Assembly (NCBI GenBank): GCA_001769505.1
Contig: MEOF01000062.1
Span: 103,476-167,475, forward strand
Direction of reading: 5' to 3'
DNA length: 64,000 nt
Origin: Bacteroidetes bacterium GWF2_33_38
GTDB lineage: Bacteria > Bacteroidota > Bacteroidia > Bacteroidales > GWF2-33-38
The translations under genes and the position numbers were made by a program. Positions 1 to 8,620 of this stretch are shown piece by piece. The notes under the pieces are model-generated. The model was not told the DNA's origin. It saw nothing but the letters and a program-made list of their open reading frames with translations, and made no database searches. Position 1 is the stretch's first letter; the number at the start of each line of letters is the position of its first letter.

Positions 1-2
1 TT

Positions 3-1067
3 GCCGAAAATAATCCCTCGTCAGAGCTTACGAATGTTGCCGAAAATATTCAAAAGCTTTCTCGCCAATTACGTGATAATGCTTTTAGTATCTCATTAAT
101 ACCATTACAAAGTGTTGTTACACGTTTTCAACGACTAGTCCGAGATTTATCGACTGAACTAAATAAAGATATTGAATTTGTAACCGAAGGAACAGAAACA
201 GAATTGGATAAAAACATTATTGAAAAGCTTTCTGATCCAATAATGCATATTATTAGAAACAGTTTAGATCATGGAATTGAAGATAAAAATATAAGAAAAG
301 AAAAAGGAAAACCCGAAAAGTCGAAGTTGCTTCTTAAAGCATATTATTCAGGCGTAAATGTGTTTATTCAAATTTCTGATGATGGTGCAGGACTTGATGT
401 AGTTAAAATTAGAAACAAAGCTATTTCATCGGGAATTATCCATGAAGATACCGTATTGACAGAGAAAGAACTCTTCGATTTAATTTTCTTACCCGGATTT
501 TCAACGGCTTCAAAAGTTACTGAAGTTTCAGGTCGTGGGGTTGGCATGGATGTCGTTAAAAGAAAAATTTCGGAAATTCGAGGAGAAGTTTCAATAGACT
601 CTGTTAAAAATGAAGGAACTTCCATTACTATAAAGCTCCCATTAACACTTTCAATTATCGACGGGCTTTTAGTTAAAATAGAAAATGAACATTTTGTAAT
701 TCCTCTCTCTGGAATTTTTAAATGTTTTGCTGTTGGCAAAGACGCTTTGTTGAATGCCTTTAACAATACAATTGTGCTTGATGGCGAGCAAGTGCCAACC
801 GTAAATCTTAGAAAAGAGTTTGGAATGATTGAAAACATTCCGGAAACTGTTCAAGTTGTGGTAGTAATGTACGATTCTCAAAAAGTTGGGATAGCTATTG
901 ATAAGGTTATTGGAGAATACCAAGCAGTTCTAAAACCTTTGGGCAAAATATATAAAAATCAAGAATTTATTTCGGGAGCAACTATTTTAGGAGATGGAAC
1001 AATAGCCTTGGTATTAGATCCATATAAAATAATTATTGAATTTGATTTAAAAGCTAAAACTATATAA
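3..1067 (+). CDS. cheA: Chemotaxis histidine kinase CheA, 3' part (5' end outside window)
   Basis: The frame is open from base 3 and the protein enters the window already inside CheA, so the first in-window ATG at 204 is internal. Upstream of it the frame reads IPLQSVVTRFQRLVRDLS, typical of the end of the CheA dimerisation domain. Next come the ATP-binding domain, with N-box DPIMHIIRNSLDHGIE, G1 box DDGAG and G2 box GRGVGMD, and a C-terminal CheW-like domain (about the last 135 residues). The P1 phosphotransfer domain must lie upstream and cannot be judged. CheA autophosphorylates in a receptor-CheW complex and passes phosphate to response regulators. cheW follows 11 bp downstream, so this is the visible head of a che operon. 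Confidence 0.95.
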   Translation, partial: AENNPSSELTNVAENIQKLSRQLRDNAFSISLIPLQSVVTRFQRLVRDLSTELNKDIEFVTEGTETELDKNIIEKLSDPIMHIIRNSLDHGIEDKNIRKEKGKPEKSKLLLKAYYSGVNVFIQISDDGAGLDVVKIRNKAISSGIIHEDTVLTEKELFDLIFLPGFSTASKVTEVSGRGVGMDVVKRKISEIRGEVSIDSVKNEGTSITIKLPLTLSIIDGLLVKIENEHFVIPLSGIFKCFAVGKDALLNAFNNTIVLDGEQVPTVNLRKEFGMIENIPETVQVVVVMYDSQKVGIAIDKVIGEYQAVLKPLGKIYKNQEFISGATILGDGTIALVLDPYKIIIEFDLKAKTI

Positions 1068-1078
1068 TACAAAAGATT

Positions 1079-1576
1079 ATGAGTGCTGAAAAAATGGAAA
1101 TAAACTCGTACTTGTCTTTTAAACTTGGAGATGAAGTATATGCTGCTAACGTGAGTAAAGTGCTGAACATTTTGGAAATGACTAAAATAACAAAAGTTCC
1201 TAAAGCACCTGAGTATATGAAAGGCGTAATAAACCTCAGAGGTTCCGTTTTGCCAGTTGTAGATACTCGAATTAAATTTGGTATGACTCCAACCGAGTAC
1301 ACAACAAATACTTGCATTTTGGTTCTTGAAATTGAAATTGATAACGATTCATTACATGTTGGTGGTTTGGTTGATTCGGTTCAAGAAGTTCTAGAGATTG
1401 AAAAAAATCAAATCTTGCCTCCTCCAAATATTGGAAATAAGTTCAAATCGCAATTTATTACTGGTATGTACAAAATGGGAGATGATCAATTTATTATGAT
1501 TTTGGATATGGATAAGATATTTACGATTGATGATTTATTAGCATTGAAAGATAATGCTGATGTATCGGTATCGTAG
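1079..1576 (+). CDS. cheW: Chemotaxis coupling protein CheW
   Basis: This 165-residue single-domain protein matches the CheW fold and usual length. Landmarks are YLSFKLGDEVYAANVSKVLNI near the N-terminus, the central VPKAPEYMKGVINLRGSVLP motif (about residues 41-60) and a DSVQEVLEIE stretch. CheW bridges chemoreceptors and CheA. It lies 11 bp after cheA and 20 bp before cheR, with no promoter or terminator visible between them, so cotranscription is likely. The short, Asp/Ser-rich C-terminal tail is unremarkable. Confidence 0.95.
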   Translation: MSAEKMEINSYLSFKLGDEVYAANVSKVLNILEMTKITKVPKAPEYMKGVINLRGSVLPVVDTRIKFGMTPTEYTTNTCILVLEIEIDNDSLHVGGLVDSVQEVLEIEKNQILPPPNIGNKFKSQFITGMYKMGDDQFIMILDMDKIFTIDDLLALKDNADVSVS

Positions 1577-1596
1577 CATTCCCATAAAATATATTT

Positions 1597-2466
1597 ATGC
1601 AAACTCAAAATATAAATACACATTCTTCATCAAGCCCATTCACAGTAAAGATGTCAAATTCTACGTTTGATAAGTTTAGTAAATTTATCAAAGATGAGTT
1701 GGGCATTAAAATGCCATTGGAGAAAAAAATTATGCTCGAAAGTCGATTGCAAAAACGACTCAAGGCACTGAACTTTGACTCTTTCGATGAATATTACAAT
1801 TACGTTTTTAGCAACAATGGAAAAGAAACAGAACTTATTCATATGATGGATATAGTTACGACAAATAAAACTGATTTCTTTCGTGAACCGGCTCATTTTG
1901 AGTTTATGCAAGAATATGCAATTCCTGAATTTTCAAATAAATATGGAAATCGTCCAATGAAAATATGGAGTGCAGGTTGTTCTAGTGGCGAAGAGCCATA
2001 TACCATTGCTATGGTGTTGAACGAAGCGGTAGAGCGAAATCAACTTTATGATTTTCAAATTTTAGGAACTGATATTTCTGTCGGAATTCTTCAAAAAGCA
2101 TTCGATGCAACTTATCAATTCAGCAGAGTTGAGCCAATTCCCAATACCTTGCTTAAAAAGTATTTTTTGAAGCATAAAGATCCCAATAATAAAATAGTTC
2201 GTGTAATTCCTCAAATAAGAAAAAAAACAACATATCAACGCTTAAATTTCATGGATAATACTTACAATATTCAAGAAACATTTGATATCGTTTTTTGCCG
2301 AAATGTTTTGATATATTTTGACCGCGAAACACAAGAAAAAGTTATAAATAGACTTTGTACTAAACTTAAAACTGGAGGATATTTTTTCTTGGGTCATTCC
2401 GAATCATTATCCGGATTTGACGTTCCGTTACAAAATATTAAACCAACCGTTTTTAGAAAAATTTAA
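1597..2466 (+). CDS. cheR: Chemotaxis protein methyltransferase CheR
   Basis: CheR transfers methyl groups from S-adenosylmethionine to glutamates of chemoreceptors. The 289-residue protein has the all-helical CheR N-domain (about residues 20-100) and then a class I methyltransferase domain, with SAM motif SAGCSSGEEPYT near residue 126 and FDIVFCRNVLIYFD near residue 230. Length and motifs are standard. About 18 residues before the core are poorly conserved, so a start a little downstream (for example the Met of MSNSTFDKF) is possible. It is embedded in the che operon, 11 bp before the degenerate kinase gene. Confidence 0.94.
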   Translation: MQTQNINTHSSSSPFTVKMSNSTFDKFSKFIKDELGIKMPLEKKIMLESRLQKRLKALNFDSFDEYYNYVFSNNGKETELIHMMDIVTTNKTDFFREPAHFEFMQEYAIPEFSNKYGNRPMKIWSAGCSSGEEPYTIAMVLNEAVERNQLYDFQILGTDISVGILQKAFDATYQFSRVEPIPNTLLKKYFLKHKDPNNKIVRVIPQIRKKTTYQRLNFMDNTYNIQETFDIVFCRNVLIYFDRETQEKVINRLCTKLKTGGYFFLGHSESLSGFDVPLQNIKPTVFRKI

Positions 2467-2477
2467 TTATTAGCAAT

Positions 2478-3353
2478 ATGATAAAATTAACTGATAAAGA
2501 ATTGCTTGCAGAACTTGAAAAAAGATTTGAAATTAATCAAAAAGCACTCGAAGAATTACGCGAGATGACTGAAAAACTTAAGTTCGTAAATAAAAAATTA
2601 GAAGATTCAGAAGCATTAAAAAGTCATTTTTTATCTAATATAAGGAACGAAATAATCAATCCTTTTGCTTCTATCATGGCTTTGTCAAAAAATATCATGA
2701 CACTGAAATCTGAAAATTTTGAAAAAGGGAAAGACATGGCAAAACATATTTTAACCGAAGCATTTATTCTTGATTTTCAGTTAAATAATATTTTTGCAGC
2801 TGCCGAAATAGAAGCAGGAATTATTGCCCCTCAAATTACAAATACCGATATCAAACTTGTGATTAAAAATGTAATTGAAACTTTTAACACTTATGCTAAT
2901 CAGCGAAAAATTACACTCGAACATATTTGCAACATTCAAGAAAATACACCTTCTGTATTTTTTAAAACAGATTTTTCTAAAATTCAATTGATTTTATCTA
3001 ATTTGCTATCCAATGCGATTACTTATAGTTCCGAAAATCAAAAAGTAATCACATCTATTTCACTAAACAATAAGGTGTTGCGAATTTCGATTAAAGATTT
3101 TGGAAAAGGGATTAACGAAGAAAGTCAATATTTAATATTTGATAGATTTAAAAAACTAGATGATAGAATATACACTTTAAACGCAGGTCCAGGATTAGGG
3201 CTTTCAATTGTCAGAGAGTTTGTGGAAATATTACAAGGTGAAATAGTTTTAAATAGCAAAATTAACGAAGGGTCGGAGTTTATCCTTACTATACCAGAAT
3301 CTGAAATAAGTGATTTCGGATTTTCTGAAGAAGGAGACACAGAATTATTCTAA
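2478..3353 (+). CDS. Degenerate histidine kinase of the che operon (phospho-acceptor His replaced by Asn)
   Basis: This 291-residue soluble protein has an N-terminal coiled coil (about residues 5-48), a HisKA-like dimerisation helix (about 45-110) and a HATPase_c domain (about 125-275). The H-box, where active kinases have S-H-E-I-R-T-P, reads RNEIINP, so Asn57 sits where His is expected. The intact hybrid kinase at 37221-39623 gives the matching frame: there His437 lies 6 residues after Phe431, here Asn57 lies 6 after Phe51. The ATPase motifs look intact: N-box LSNLLSNAITYS, G1 DFGKG (208-211), F-box IFDRFKK and G2 GPGLGLS (237-243). It therefore probably binds ATP but cannot autophosphorylate on the usual histidine. 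It sits 11 bp after cheR and 16 bp before cheD. I do not recognise a named family; a regulatory or scaffold role in the array is inference. Confidence 0.8.
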   Translation: MIKLTDKELLAELEKRFEINQKALEELREMTEKLKFVNKKLEDSEALKSHFLSNIRNEIINPFASIMALSKNIMTLKSENFEKGKDMAKHILTEAFILDFQLNNIFAAAEIEAGIIAPQITNTDIKLVIKNVIETFNTYANQRKITLEHICNIQENTPSVFFKTDFSKIQLILSNLLSNAITYSSENQKVITSISLNNKVLRISIKDFGKGINEESQYLIFDRFKKLDDRIYTLNAGPGLGLSIVREFVEILQGEIVLNSKINEGSEFILTIPESEISDFGFSEEGDTELF

Positions 3354-3369
3354 AATCGTTATTTATTTA

Positions 3370-3840
3370 ATGGAAAATTTAACAACATACTATTTATACC
3401 CTTCGGCAATATATTATAGCAAAGAGCCTTACTTAATTACTACCGTTTTAGGTTCTTGTGTATCAGTTTGTCTTTGGGATCCTGTACTTCATTATGGCGG
3501 TATGAATCATTATATGCTTCCGTTATGGAATGGACAAGGATTGGCAACGCCAAAATATGGAAATATTGCGATTAAAAAATTAATTGACAATATGCTTGCA
3601 TTAGGTTGTCATAAATCCTCATTAGTCGCAAAAGTATTTGGAGGAGGTGAGGTTATTGATACGAATATTTCAAATTTTCAAATTGGTGAGCGGAATATTT
3701 ATATGGCAAAGCAAATGCTAGAAGAAGAGAGAATCAAAATTGTAAGTTCGAGCGTAGCGGGAAAATTGGGAAGGAAAATTATTTTTAATACATTCGATGG
3801 AAGTGTCAAACATAAATTTATTGAAAAAACACAATTTTAA
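3370..3840 (+). CDS. cheD: Chemoreceptor glutamine deamidase CheD
   Basis: CheD deamidates receptor glutamines and, in other bacteria, interacts with the CheC/CheY-P branch. The core reads [14 protein letters not shown] and GGMNHYMLP. Counting from the ATG at 3370, Cys30, His47 and Thr24 have the spacing of the known Cys-His-Thr triad (17 and 6 residues). The open frame extends to an ATG at 3310, but that would overlap the preceding gene by 44 bp and add non-conserved residues, so I chose 3370 (156 residues). The stop overlaps the cheB start by one base (TAATG), indicating translational coupling. Confidence 0.92.
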   Translation: MENLTTYYLYPSAIYYSKEPYLITTVLGSCVSVCLWDPVLHYGGMNHYMLPLWNGQGLATPKYGNIAIKKLIDNMLALGCHKSSLVAKVFGGGEVIDTNISNFQIGERNIYMAKQMLEEERIKIVSSSVAGKLGRKIIFNTFDGSVKHKFIEKTQF

Positions 3841-4919
3841 TGGAGGTTGAAAATAAAATAAAAGTTCTTATTGTTGACGATTCTGCAGTAGTTAGACAAG
3901 CTCTTACCTCAATACTTGAATCAGACCCTCGAATAGAAGTAATTGGTACTGCATCAGATCCTTTTTATGCCGCTAAAAAATTACAAACTCATGTGCCAGA
4001 TGTAATAACGCTAGATATTGAAATGCCTAGAATGGATGGGCTTACTTTTTTACGAAAGTTAATGTCTCAACACCCTATCCCTGTTGTAATTATTTCAAGT
4101 TTGACCGCACAAGGAACTCAAACAGCTATCAAGGCATTAGAAGCAGGAGCCGTTGAAATTATTACCAAACCTCAATTAGATGTTAAAGGTTTTATTGAAG
4201 AATCACGTAGTCATATCTGTAGTGTAATTAAAGCAGCCGCAAGTTCAAACGTAAAAAGAAAAAAATATACTGAAAATGTTATTGCACCCAAATTATCAGC
4301 CGATGCTGTAATTCAAAAAGCACAGTCGTATAGCATGATAAAAACAACTGAAATTGTAATAGCAGTTGGTGCTTCAACCGGAGGGACCGAGGCTTTACGG
4401 GAGTTTTTAATGGAATTACCCCACGATGTACCCGGTATAGTTATCGTTCAGCATATGCCTGAAAAATTTACAAAATCGTTTGCCGATAGACTCAATGAAT
4501 TGTGTAATATAACCGTAAAAGAGGCAGAAGACGGCGATAGCGTTCTGAGAGGTCGAGCATTGATTGCTCCCGGAAATTATCATACACTTTTGAAACGAAG
4601 TGGAGCTAAATACTATGTTGAAGTTAAAGATGGTCCATTAGTTAATCGACATCGTCCTGCGGTTGATGTATTGTTCCGTTCCACAGCTCGATATGCCGGA
4701 AGTAATGCCATTGGAATTATAATGACAGGCATGGGCGATGATGGTGCTAAGGGATTGTTAGAAATGAAAGAAGCCGGTGCCAAAACAATTGCACAAGATG
4801 AAAAATCATGCGTTGTGTTTGGAATGCCTAAAGAAGCCATTAAATTAAATGCTGTCGATAAAATTTTACCTTTGAATAAAATTGCACAGCAAATATTAAA
4901 TATGCAACACGAATTTTAA
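3840..4919 (+). CDS. cheB: Chemotaxis response regulator / protein-glutamate methylesterase CheB
   Basis: The 359-residue protein has an N-terminal receiver domain (about 7-125) with acidic DD (13-14), phospho-acceptor Asp59 in [10 protein letters not shown] and Lys110. A linker leads to the CheB methylesterase domain (about 170-355), with catalytic Ser179 (GASTGG), His205 (VQHMP) and Asp301 (TGMGDDG). The Ser-His and His-Asp spacings (26 and 96) equal those of enteric CheB. It removes receptor methyl groups when phosphorylated by CheA. It overlaps cheD by one base and is followed 11 bp later by the GAF/PAS sensor gene. Confidence 0.96.
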   Translation: MEVENKIKVLIVDDSAVVRQALTSILESDPRIEVIGTASDPFYAAKKLQTHVPDVITLDIEMPRMDGLTFLRKLMSQHPIPVVIISSLTAQGTQTAIKALEAGAVEIITKPQLDVKGFIEESRSHICSVIKAAASSNVKRKKYTENVIAPKLSADAVIQKAQSYSMIKTTEIVIAVGASTGGTEALREFLMELPHDVPGIVIVQHMPEKFTKSFADRLNELCNITVKEAEDGDSVLRGRALIAPGNYHTLLKRSGAKYYVEVKDGPLVNRHRPAVDVLFRSTARYAGSNAIGIIMTGMGDDGAKGLLEMKEAGAKTIAQDEKSCVVFGMPKEAIKLNAVDKILPLNKIAQQILNMQHEF

Positions 4920-4930
4920 AATTATTAATT

Positions 4931-7213
4931 ATGGACAACAAAAAAGTTCATTCATATACCAGAAAATATACGCTTCAAGGCTTTTTGTTCAGCTTGGGAG
5001 CTTATTTTATTCTTCTCCTTATTGATTTGGATATTAATGGAATGCATTTTACATTTTCAAATGTGTATAAATTACATCAGATTAATCCATTTTTTTGGGC
5101 AATAGACACACTGCCCATTTTAAACACACTTGTTTCATTTTACATAGGTCGTAAAATTGGTAAAAACGTTGCATTAACCGAATTTACAATCGATTCGGAA
5201 AAAGAAAAGACAGGCAAAATAATACAGTTTACCGAAAATCTTCGTTCGGGAAAAATCAATATCGATGTTGAAAATATTGCGAAAGACGACGTATTGGCAA
5301 AAGCCCTTCGAGATTTACAAAACGACCTGAAAGACAGCAAGGTAGAAGAAGCAAAAAGAAGAAAAGAAGACGCACAGCGAAACTGGACCTCGGAAGGATT
5401 GGCTCAATTTGGAGAAATTCTCAGAAACGACAACGATAATATCGAAGTTTTATCGTACAATATTATCAGCAATTTAGTTAAGTATTTAAAAGCCAATCAA
5501 GGTGGGGTTTTCATCATTAATGAAAACGAAAATAACGAGAAGTATTTTGATATGACTGCTTGTTATGCTTATGACAGGAAAAAATTTGCGAATAAACGAC
5601 TTGAATGGGGCGAAGGATTAATTGGAACTTGTGCTTTAGAACAAGAAAAAATATTATTGACTGATGTGCCTGACGAATATGTTGATATTACATCAGGGCT
5701 TGGAAATGCAAATCCTCGTGCCATATTAATTGTGCCATTAAAAATTAACGACGAAATACATGGAGTTATCGAAATAGCCTCATTTAATGTATTCGAAAAA
5801 TTTGAAATTGATTTTGTCGAGAAAATATCAGAAAGTATTGCATCAACTATTTCGACTGTAAAAATTAATATTCAAACAGCTCGATTGTTAAAAGATTCGC
5901 AAGACCAAGCTCGTATACTTGCCGACCAAGAAGAAAAAATGCGTCAAAATATGGAAGAGCTTCGGGCAACTCAAGAAGAAGCAACTAGGCAAGGTATTGA
6001 ATTTGAAAATTTTACAAATTCTGTCGATTATTCATTGATTAGAGCTGAATATACTACAAAAGGATTATTGACGTATGCTAACAAGCAATTTTTGAAAAAT
6101 TTGAGCTATGCTTCACTTGGCGAAATAAAAAATAAACATATAAATACCTTCATCGACAAGAAAAGCCACGAGTTGTTCGAGAAAATTCTGTCGGAGCTAT
6201 TGGAAGGAAAATCGCATTACGAAGGCGACATGAAATACATTACCAAAGAAGGAAAAGAATTATGGACAACTTCTACTTATGTTTGTGTAAAAGATCATCA
6301 CGAAGAAATTCAAAAGATTTTGTATTTAGGAATTGATATTACACATAAAAAACGTCAAAATCTTGACTATCAAGGGCAAATTGAAGCTCTTCACCGTTCG
6401 AGCATAAAAGCAGAATTCAATACCGAAGGTCATGTTTTGTTTATCAACGATTTGTTTGTCGAAAATCTAAAATATTCGACTGCCGATTTAATGGATAAAT
6501 CTGTTTTTGACTTATTGCCTAAAAAAGATATTAAAACCTTTAAAAATATTTGGCAAAATGTTGTGAATGGAAATGCATTCAAAGATCAAATAAAATTTGA
6601 AAGCATGGATAACGAGGAGCGATGGCTTCAAGCTACATTCTCTGCCGTTCACGATATGTATGGCGATGTTGCCAAAATTATATTAATTGCTCACGACATA
6701 ACAGAGCAAAAATACATGGAACTTGAGGCTCAAAAACAAGCACAGATTTTAAAAGAACAAGAAGCCACTCTGTTGCAAAATGTTGAAGAAATGAAGTCGA
6801 TTCAGAACGAAATGGAAAAGAAAAATATTCTGATTGAAGCCGAAAAGACAAAATCTCTTGCAATTCTCGAAGGCTGTGTTGAAGGAATTGTTACGTTCGA
6901 CAATAAAGGAAAAATAGACTCATTTAATAAGGCCGCAGAGTCTATTTTTAATCTGAATAAAGTTGATGTTATAGGGAAAAAAATAAATAAATATTTTCCG
7001 TTAGAAATTGAAAAAAATGAGGATTCAATTAAAGTTATATATGTAACTGAAGCCGAGAGAATTTCACTCGAAAATAATGTAAAATTAGAAATTTGGATTC
7101 ACAACGATTTTATACAACAAAAGTCGGTATTATTGACCTTACTCGAAATTTCGTCGGGCGAAAATATTTCGTTTACCGCATTCTTTCAAGACATTGAAGT
7201 TGAGTTGTTTTAA
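4931..7213 (+). CDS. Membrane-anchored GAF and triple-PAS sensor protein without output domain
   Basis: The 760-residue protein starts with two hydrophobic segments (about 16-31 and 53-72), then a HAMP-like helical region (about 95-140), a GAF domain (about 172-315, with the WGEGLIG and VPLKINDEIHGVIEIAS signatures) and a coiled coil (about 318-355, MRQNMEELRATQEE). Three PAS-type domains follow (about 360-475, 485-595 and 640-755), the first two ending in DIT-type PAC edges. There is no HATPase, GGDEF, EAL, phosphatase or methyl-accepting signalling hairpin. The protein stops soon after the third PAS. Position at the end of the che operon suggests that it feeds a signal to CheA/CheW through another protein; that is inference. 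Ligands cannot be read from the sequence. Confidence 0.8.
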   Translation: MDNKKVHSYTRKYTLQGFLFSLGAYFILLLIDLDINGMHFTFSNVYKLHQINPFFWAIDTLPILNTLVSFYIGRKIGKNVALTEFTIDSEKEKTGKIIQFTENLRSGKINIDVENIAKDDVLAKALRDLQNDLKDSKVEEAKRRKEDAQRNWTSEGLAQFGEILRNDNDNIEVLSYNIISNLVKYLKANQGGVFIINENENNEKYFDMTACYAYDRKKFANKRLEWGEGLIGTCALEQEKILLTDVPDEYVDITSGLGNANPRAILIVPLKINDEIHGVIEIASFNVFEKFEIDFVEKISESIASTISTVKINIQTARLLKDSQDQARILADQEEKMRQNMEELRATQEEATRQGIEFENFTNSVDYSLIRAEYTTKGLLTYANKQFLKNLSYASLGEIKNKHINTFIDKKSHELFEKILSELLEGKSHYEGDMKYITKEGKELWTTSTYVCVKDHHEEIQKILYLGIDITHKKRQNLDYQGQIEALHRSSIKAEFNTEGHVLFINDLFVENLKYSTADLMDKSVFDLLPKKDIKTFKNIWQNVVNGNAFKDQIKFESMDNEERWLQATFSAVHDMYGDVAKIILIAHDITEQKYMELEAQKQAQILKEQEATLLQNVEEMKSIQNEMEKKNILIEAEKTKSLAILEGCVEGIVTFDNKGKIDSFNKAAESIFNLNKVDVIGKKINKYFPLEIEKNEDSIKVIYVTEAERISLENNVKLEIWIHNDFIQQKSVLLTLLEISSGENISFTAFFQDIEVELF

Positions 7214-7272
7214 TTGTGGGTGTTCGGCAAAAGTGCATGTATAAATTCGAGTTTTTACATTGAAGAAGTTAA

Positions 7273-7791
7273 ATGAAATTGAAACAAGCTATAAAAATAA
7301 TTGAGGAGCAAAAACAAAAAGTATTAAGTCCTGATTATCCTAAAAATGATGAATGGATTGTTGAAACTGCATCTTATATCAAAGACTTTTTTGGATTTGA
7401 ATCAATCGAATATTCTCGCATTGCACAATTCAAGTGGCATGTTAAAGTCTTAGACACTACACCTAAAGAAAAAATTAAGCAATTTCTCGAACAAAATACG
7501 TCTAATATTGTTATCTTTTTAGATAATTGTAAACGTACTTTAAAAAATAAAGGACTATACAAAGTACCTAAAAATAATTTTCTGTCAGATAAAAGTAACT
7601 TAGAGCTTTTAAGTATAATCTTAGGTATTTGTGTGTTTATTTTTGGAATTGGATATTGGACGAAAAAATTCGAGGTATTTTCTGTTGTTACAAGAACTGA
7701 AAAGTCTGCTTATTACTCTACTTATGATTCCTTAGAAAATGAAACAAGTAAAAATAATGATATCGAAAAATGCGATAGTCTTTATAATTAA
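7273..7791 (+). CDS. Hypothetical protein with one C-terminal transmembrane segment
   Basis: I do not recognise this 172-residue protein. Residues 1-110 are charged and mostly helical, with a Trp/Phe-rich stretch (FGFESIEYSRIAQFKWHVK) near residue 45. One hydrophobic helix (about 114-131, LLSIILGICVFIFGIGYW) is followed by a polar Ser/Thr/Asn-rich tail. The layout suggests a tail-anchored or single-pass membrane protein. It lies 59 bp after the sensor gene on the same strand, but the gap is larger than others in the che operon, so operon membership is uncertain. Low-complexity AT-rich codons resemble the following toxin-antitoxin module. Confidence 0.6.
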   Translation: MKLKQAIKIIEEQKQKVLSPDYPKNDEWIVETASYIKDFFGFESIEYSRIAQFKWHVKVLDTTPKEKIKQFLEQNTSNIVIFLDNCKRTLKNKGLYKVPKNNFLSDKSNLELLSIILGICVFIFGIGYWTKKFEVFSVVTRTEKSAYYSTYDSLENETSKNNDIEKCDSLYN

Positions 7792-7833
7792 TAGCTTAAC
7801 ATTCAACGTGATATTAAATTTGAATTTAAACGA

Positions 7834-7864
7834 TTGAAAAGAACGAAATAAAATTGTATTTTTG
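7834..7864 (+). promoter_or_regulatory. Bacteroidota-type promoter of the toxin-antitoxin pair
   Basis: TTG at 7834-7836 (-33 element) is followed, 20 bases later, by TATTTTTG at 7857-7864, an exact match to the TAnnTTTG -7 consensus. Transcription would begin about 10 bases before the ATG at 7880. The alternative TTG start at 7862 lies inside the -7 box, which argues against it. Confidence 0.65.
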
Positions 7865-7879
7865 TATAAAAATAATAGT

Positions 7880-8101
7880 ATGAATATTCAAGCCGAAAAA
7901 ATAGAATTAATGAAAATGATACTGGAAACAGATAATCCAAGTATTCTAAATTCTATTAAGAGAATTTTGAATATTGAAAAGAAAAAAGACTTTTGGGACA
8001 CATTACCGGCTAATCAGAAAGAAGAAATATTGAAAGCAATTGAAGAAATTAATAGTGACGAAATAATTGATTACAAAGACTTTATTAAGAAGCACAAGTA
8101 A
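7880..8101 (+). CDS. Putative antitoxin of a ParE/RelE-type toxin-antitoxin pair
   Basis: This 73-residue acidic, helical protein (MNIQAEKIELMKMILETDNP at the start) is of the type found directly ahead of ParE/RelE-like toxins in Bacteroidota. It has no obvious ribbon-helix-helix or HTH signature that I can name. The tail DEIIDYKDFIKKHK resembles toxin-wrapping C-termini of such antitoxins. The frame is open from a TTG at 7862, but that codon is within the promoter, so the ATG at 7880 is preferred. It overlaps the toxin start by one base (TAATG). Function rests mainly on the partner. Confidence 0.75.
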   Translation: MNIQAEKIELMKMILETDNPSILNSIKRILNIEKKKDFWDTLPANQKEEILKAIEEINSDEIIDYKDFIKKHK

Positions 8102-8409
8102 TGAGTAAAAAGATTGTGCTTTCAAAAAGAGCAGCTAGAAACTTAGAAAATTTACTTGAATATCTAGAAACTAAGTGGTCGAAAAGAATAAAAGACAATT
8201 TTATCAAGAAGTTAGACAGAACGTTGAACATTATAAAAGACCGACCTGAAAGCTCAACAAAATCCGAAATTATTAAAGGACTTTATCGAAATGTTATTAC
8301 CAAACAGACAACTGTTTATTACAAATTTGATAGTGAAAAATTATATATTGTTACCATTTTCGACACTCGGCAAAATCTTTCAATATTGAAGAAAGAAGCA
8401 GAATTATAA
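8101..8409 (+). CDS. ParE/RelE-family toxin
   Basis: The 102-residue basic protein has the compact ParE/RelE fold pattern: N-terminal strand KIVLSKRAARNLENLLEYLE, a second helix with WSKRIKDNFIKKLDRTLNII, the RPESS turn, GLYRNVITKQTTVYYKF and a final strand IVTIFDTRQN. Family members either poison gyrase (ParE) or cleave mRNA at the ribosome (RelE/YoeB); the sequence does not decide which. The RPESS and F-D-x-R-Q-N patterns are common in Bacteroidota ParE-like toxins. Its start is translationally coupled to the antitoxin. Confidence 0.85.
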   Translation: MSKKIVLSKRAARNLENLLEYLETKWSKRIKDNFIKKLDRTLNIIKDRPESSTKSEIIKGLYRNVITKQTTVYYKFDSEKLYIVTIFDTRQNLSILKKEAEL

Positions 8410-8453
8410 CTAAGGTTTGTTTTAAATAGTTGCATACAACATAATAGAATTGC

Positions 8454-8513
8454 CTAAGAAAGTGTTTTTATTTCAAAGTTCAAATTCCTATCAAGCAAAA
8501 ACACTTGGCTTAG
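8454..8513. repeat. Imperfect inverted repeat after the toxin gene
   Basis: CTAAG and AGTGTTTTT (8454-8469) pair with AAAAACACT and CTTAG (8497-8513) around a small internal loop, giving a stem of 14 pairs with a 27-nt loop. It could be a transcript end for the toxin-antitoxin unit or a module edge. No T-tract follows, so a standard terminator is not supported. The rest of 8410-8565 shows nothing else. Confidence 0.4.
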
Positions 8514-8565
8514 AGTTATTTAGATTTTATAAAATAAGTTTATAAATGACAAATTGTCGTAACCT

Positions 8566-8573
8566 TACATTTG
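8566..8573 (+). promoter_or_regulatory. -7 promoter box for the zinc peptidase gene
   Basis: TACATTTG matches the Bacteroidota -7 consensus TAnnTTTG and lies 47 bases before the ATG. No convincing TTG -33 element is seen at the right distance. Confidence 0.4.
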
Positions 8574-8620
8574 GTAAGAAGTTTGAGTTTAAGAGTACAA
8601 ACAATTAAACAATTAAAATT

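Noticed and set aside
368..838. Minus-strand ORF of 156 codons opposite cheA
   Set aside because: It is a shadow of the conserved cheA sequence.
204..1067. CheA starting at the ATG at 204
   Set aside because: The frame is open and clearly CheA-like from base 3, so the ATG is internal.
4931..7213. Methyl-accepting chemotaxis receptor
   Set aside because: No conserved signalling hairpin was found; the coiled coil is short and followed by PAS domains to the C-terminus.
7862..7879. TTG start for the antitoxin
   Set aside because: It lies inside the -7 promoter box, and an ATG follows six codons later.
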